A DNA stretch of 7,024 nucleotides from an uncultured Clostridia bacterium (GTDB lineage Bacteria; Bacillota; Clostridia; UBA1381; UMGS1253): NCBI GenBank assembly GCA_934456295.1, contig CAKSHB010000065.1:1-7024 (forward strand), in the 5' to 3' direction. A program made the position numbers and the translations under genes. Each line of letters starts with the position of its first letter. The first letter of the stretch is position 1. This document shows positions 4,866-7,024 of the stretch, in pieces. The notes under the pieces are model-generated. The model was not told where the DNA came from, ran no database searches, and worked only from the letters and a program-made list of their open reading frames with translations.

Positions 4866-7024
4866 ATGAAAAACAGCAGATGTCGTTTTGTATCCGCGCT
4901 GCTTGTGGTTGCTATGCTTGTATCGCTTTTGCCTATGAGTGCTTTTGCGGCAAAGCCTAACGGACTGACGACAAAGGACGGATATCTGTGGGTAGAGGCT
5001 GAGGACCTTAAATTTAACAGAGATACCCTTGAAAAAAACAAAAATAAAAAAATGTGGTCGGGCGGAAGTGCACTTGCGGTAAAAGACGGCGTGAAAGACC
5101 CTGCACCTGCGGCAAGTGAGGAAGCGGACATAGACCTGAGCTTTACCGCCGACGCAAACGGTACATATACGGTATGGACAAGAAATACCGCACGTCAAGC
5201 GAACGGCGCCGGAAACTCTGTATGGCTTTCTGTGGAAGGGGCAAATTATACATATTTCAGGATTGCCGGAAATACAGGTGAGCCCGCATGGACAAAGATT
5301 GCAAGCGTTAATGTTGAGGAAGGTAAAACGGCGTCTGTGCGCATAAAGGCAAGACAGACCATTGATATTGCATTTGATTTGTTCATTATAACAAAAGATG
5401 CTTCTTTCAGACCCGTTGACCAAAATACGGGTTTGGGAGATTTAATCGGTGTGCCTGTCAGAAGCACGCCTGCACCTCTTGAGGTTGATGAAAGCGGTAC
5501 GCTTATCGTTGAGGCAGAAGATGTGAGAGAATATAACTCAAACGTCTATACGGTTGTAGAAGACGAGGCAGCAAGCGGCGGTAAAGCGATAACGTCGCCG
5601 TCGGAGGACAAAAGCGAGCCTTACAGCGGTCAGACGGCAGATATAGATTTAAGTTTTAAAGCTGCAAAGCAAGGTTCGTACAATATATGGTGCAGAGCAA
5701 GAACCAGCGGCGATGTGGGTTCAAGCACGATTTTCCTGTCATCAAAGAGAGAAAACGGAAATTACAGCTATTTTCTGCTGAAAAGCCCTGCCAAAGAGTA
5801 TGGTTGGACAAAGCTTGCGACGATATCCATTCTCAATACGGAGTCTATCGGCTATGTGAGAATATGCCGCCGCCATGCGGACACAATACGGCTTGATAAA
5901 TTTATAATTACAAATGCATTGACATTCGCTCCTTCGGAAAAAGACGACGAGCCCGGTGAAAATGTTGAAATTATAATGCCCGAGGGTGTATATAACAAAC
6001 CGACAGTTACCCCCGTAAAGGGTGAGCACCCGAGATTGTGGTTCCATAAAGAAGATATTCCGACAATAAAGGAAAATATGCAGAAGCCGCAGAGCGAAAC
6101 TGCCGTAAAAACCCTTAATGAGTTCATGAACGATGAAATTATCATCACCGAAAAGTATAACAGAGGCAAGCAGTGGCAGACAATCGAGGCTTTGGCTTTT
6201 GATTATGCAATAAACGGCAACAGAGAACACGGCAGGAAGGCGATAGAATCATATTTTACAATGATGCCGCTTGCAGATTATAAGGGAGATACGTTTGAAA
6301 CGCGCCAGTACGGAGGGGCGATAACAACCGGCACGAGAGTTTATGACTGGTGTTACGACCTTATGAGCGACGAAGAAAAGAAGAAAATGATAGAGCAGAT
6401 GGAGGCGAAATGTCTTTATCTTACAATAGGCTATCCTCCTCAGCAGGGCAAGTATATAACGGGACATTATTCGGAAGGTATGATGCTTGAAGCTCTGATG
6501 AGTTTGGCAATTTCGACATATGACGAACGCCCCGATATATACAATTACGTAATGGGTAAATTCTTTGATGAGTATGTTGAGCCGAGAAACTATTGGTATC
6601 AGTCACATTCGTATCATCAGGGAACGGGCTATGTGGCAGCAAGATTTTTGTGGGATTTGCATGCCGCGCTTATGCTTAAAAAATCACTCGGCATAGAGCC
6701 GTTTAACATGGAAGATATGCGCAAATCGGTATATGAGCTTATATACCTGTCAAGACCCGACGGACAGCATTTCCGTGTCGGCGACGACTATTTTACGGGA
6801 AGCAAAGTTGGGACATACTGGAGCAGCTATTCACTGGTTATGCAAAAAGCGGCGGGCTTGTTTGGCGATGGATATCTGAAAAGAGAGCAGACCCGATGCG
6901 ATCCGAATTATACATCTGTGCAAACGGGCGAACAGGGCGAGCTGACACCGGCGCTGTTTATACTTACAAATAACTATGATGTCGGCGAAAAGCTGCGTGA
7001 CGATTTGCCGCTGACAATGTATTC
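4866..7024 (+). CDS. Second secreted heparinase II/III-family polysaccharide lyase, 3' end outside the window
   Basis: A paralogue of the preceding lyase, open for 719 codons with no stop before the window edge. It starts MKNSRCRFVSALLVV with a signal peptide ending near SAFA/AK at residue 28. Two CBM6/35-like domains follow, each opening with VEAED (about 38-181 and 208-360), then a linker and the alpha-toroid lyase domain from GEHPRLW near 386. The domain keeps GHYSEG (533-538), NYWYQSHSYHQGTGY (575-589) and RPDGQHFRVGDDY (630-642). Alignment with the first copy has no net gap until one residue is missing near 649 (DDYFTGSKVGTYW against DDYNTYNYVAGTYW). This loop, right after the conserved GDDY, differs strongly and could alter substrate choice. 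The beta-sandwich with the His/Asp metal-site motifs, and any stalk or F5/8C domain, would lie beyond the edge, so activity and full architecture cannot be judged. It has its own promoter and ribosome binding site, so it is probably expressed independently of the first copy. Confidence 0.88.
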   Translation, partial: MKNSRCRFVSALLVVAMLVSLLPMSAFAAKPNGLTTKDGYLWVEAEDLKFNRDTLEKNKNKKMWSGGSALAVKDGVKDPAPAASEEADIDLSFTADANGTYTVWTRNTARQANGAGNSVWLSVEGANYTYFRIAGNTGEPAWTKIASVNVEEGKTASVRIKARQTIDIAFDLFIITKDASFRPVDQNTGLGDLIGVPVRSTPAPLEVDESGTLIVEAEDVREYNSNVYTVVEDEAASGGKAITSPSEDKSEPYSGQTADIDLSFKAAKQGSYNIWCRARTSGDVGSSTIFLSSKRENGNYSYFLLKSPAKEYGWTKLATISILNTESIGYVRICRRHADTIRLDKFIITNALTFAPSEKDDEPGENVEIIMPEGVYNKPTVTPVKGEHPRLWFHKEDIPTIKENMQKPQSETAVKTLNEFMNDEIIITEKYNRGKQWQTIEALAFDYAINGNREHGRKAIESYFTMMPLADYKGDTFETRQYGGAITTGTRVYDWCYDLMSDEEKKKMIEQMEAKCLYLTIGYPPQQGKYITGHYSEGMMLEALMSLAISTYDERPDIYNYVMGKFFDEYVEPRNYWYQSHSYHQGTGYVAARFLWDLHAALMLKKSLGIEPFNMEDMRKSVYELIYLSRPDGQHFRVGDDYFTGSKVGTYWSSYSLVMQKAAGLFGDGYLKREQTRCDPNYTSVQTGEQGELTPALFILTNNYDVGEKLRDDLPLTMY
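6977..7015 (+). repeat. Direct repeat copy 2 (39 bp, identical to 2600-2638)
   Basis: Second copy of the 39-base identity, near the right edge of the window. It is offset by 4377 bases from copy 1, against 4380 at the start codons, because of the one-codon deletion in this gene. The identity is interrupted at 7016 by one mismatch and then continues for six bases. Confidence 0.85.

Noticed and set aside
4833..5423. 196-codon open frame on the - strand opposite the start of the second lyase
   Set aside because: It is Cys/Arg-rich with no family resemblance and runs across the second lyase's ribosome binding site and signal peptide region. A similar antisense peptide opposite the first lyase (528-749) reflects the gene duplication, not a conserved gene.

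Overview
The window reads as ordinary bacterial chromosome from a low-to-moderate-GC Gram-positive anaerobe, most likely class Clostridia. This rests on strong AGGAGG-type ribosome binding sites, AT-rich sigma-A-like promoters with 17-bp spacers, heavy use of AGA and ATA codons, and a secreted enzyme that carries a stalk domain (copper-amine-oxidase N-terminal-like), a module common in clostridial surface proteins. I cannot place it to genus. All supported genes are on the + strand. I see no RNA gene, CRISPR array or mobile element.

Layout: (1) positions 3-335 are the C-terminal end of an M42-type aminopeptidase-like protein in which two signature positions are changed, so it may be catalytically altered or inactive. 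(2) 336-485 is a short intergenic region with a weak AT-rich hairpin, a good promoter and a strong ribosome binding site. (3) 486-4652 is a complete 1388-residue secreted heparinase II/III-family polysaccharide lyase. Its order is signal peptide, two related CBM-like beta-sandwich domains, alpha-toroid lyase domain, heparinase II/III beta-sandwich with the His-x-His / Asp-Ser-Gly / Ala-His-Asn motifs, a stalk domain, and a C-terminal F5/8-type C (discoidin, CBM32-like) domain. (4) 4653-4865 holds a strong intrinsic terminator, then a second promoter and ribosome binding site. (5) 4866-7024 is a paralogue of the same lyase, cut by the window edge after 719 codons, just before its beta-sandwich catalytic motifs.

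The two lyases are a tandem duplication. They align without a net gap from the start codon (offset 4380 bp) until a one-codon deletion near residue 649 of the second copy. Each copy has its own promoter, and a terminator separates them, so they can be expressed independently. Both proteins appear to be exported enzymes that bind and cleave an acidic (uronate-containing) polysaccharide outside the cell; the exact substrate cannot be read from the sequence. The peptidase gene upstream appears functionally unrelated. The points most worth a second look are the unusual domain architecture, the uneven divergence between the copies (possible gene conversion), the conserved promoter architecture, and the altered M42 peptidase.
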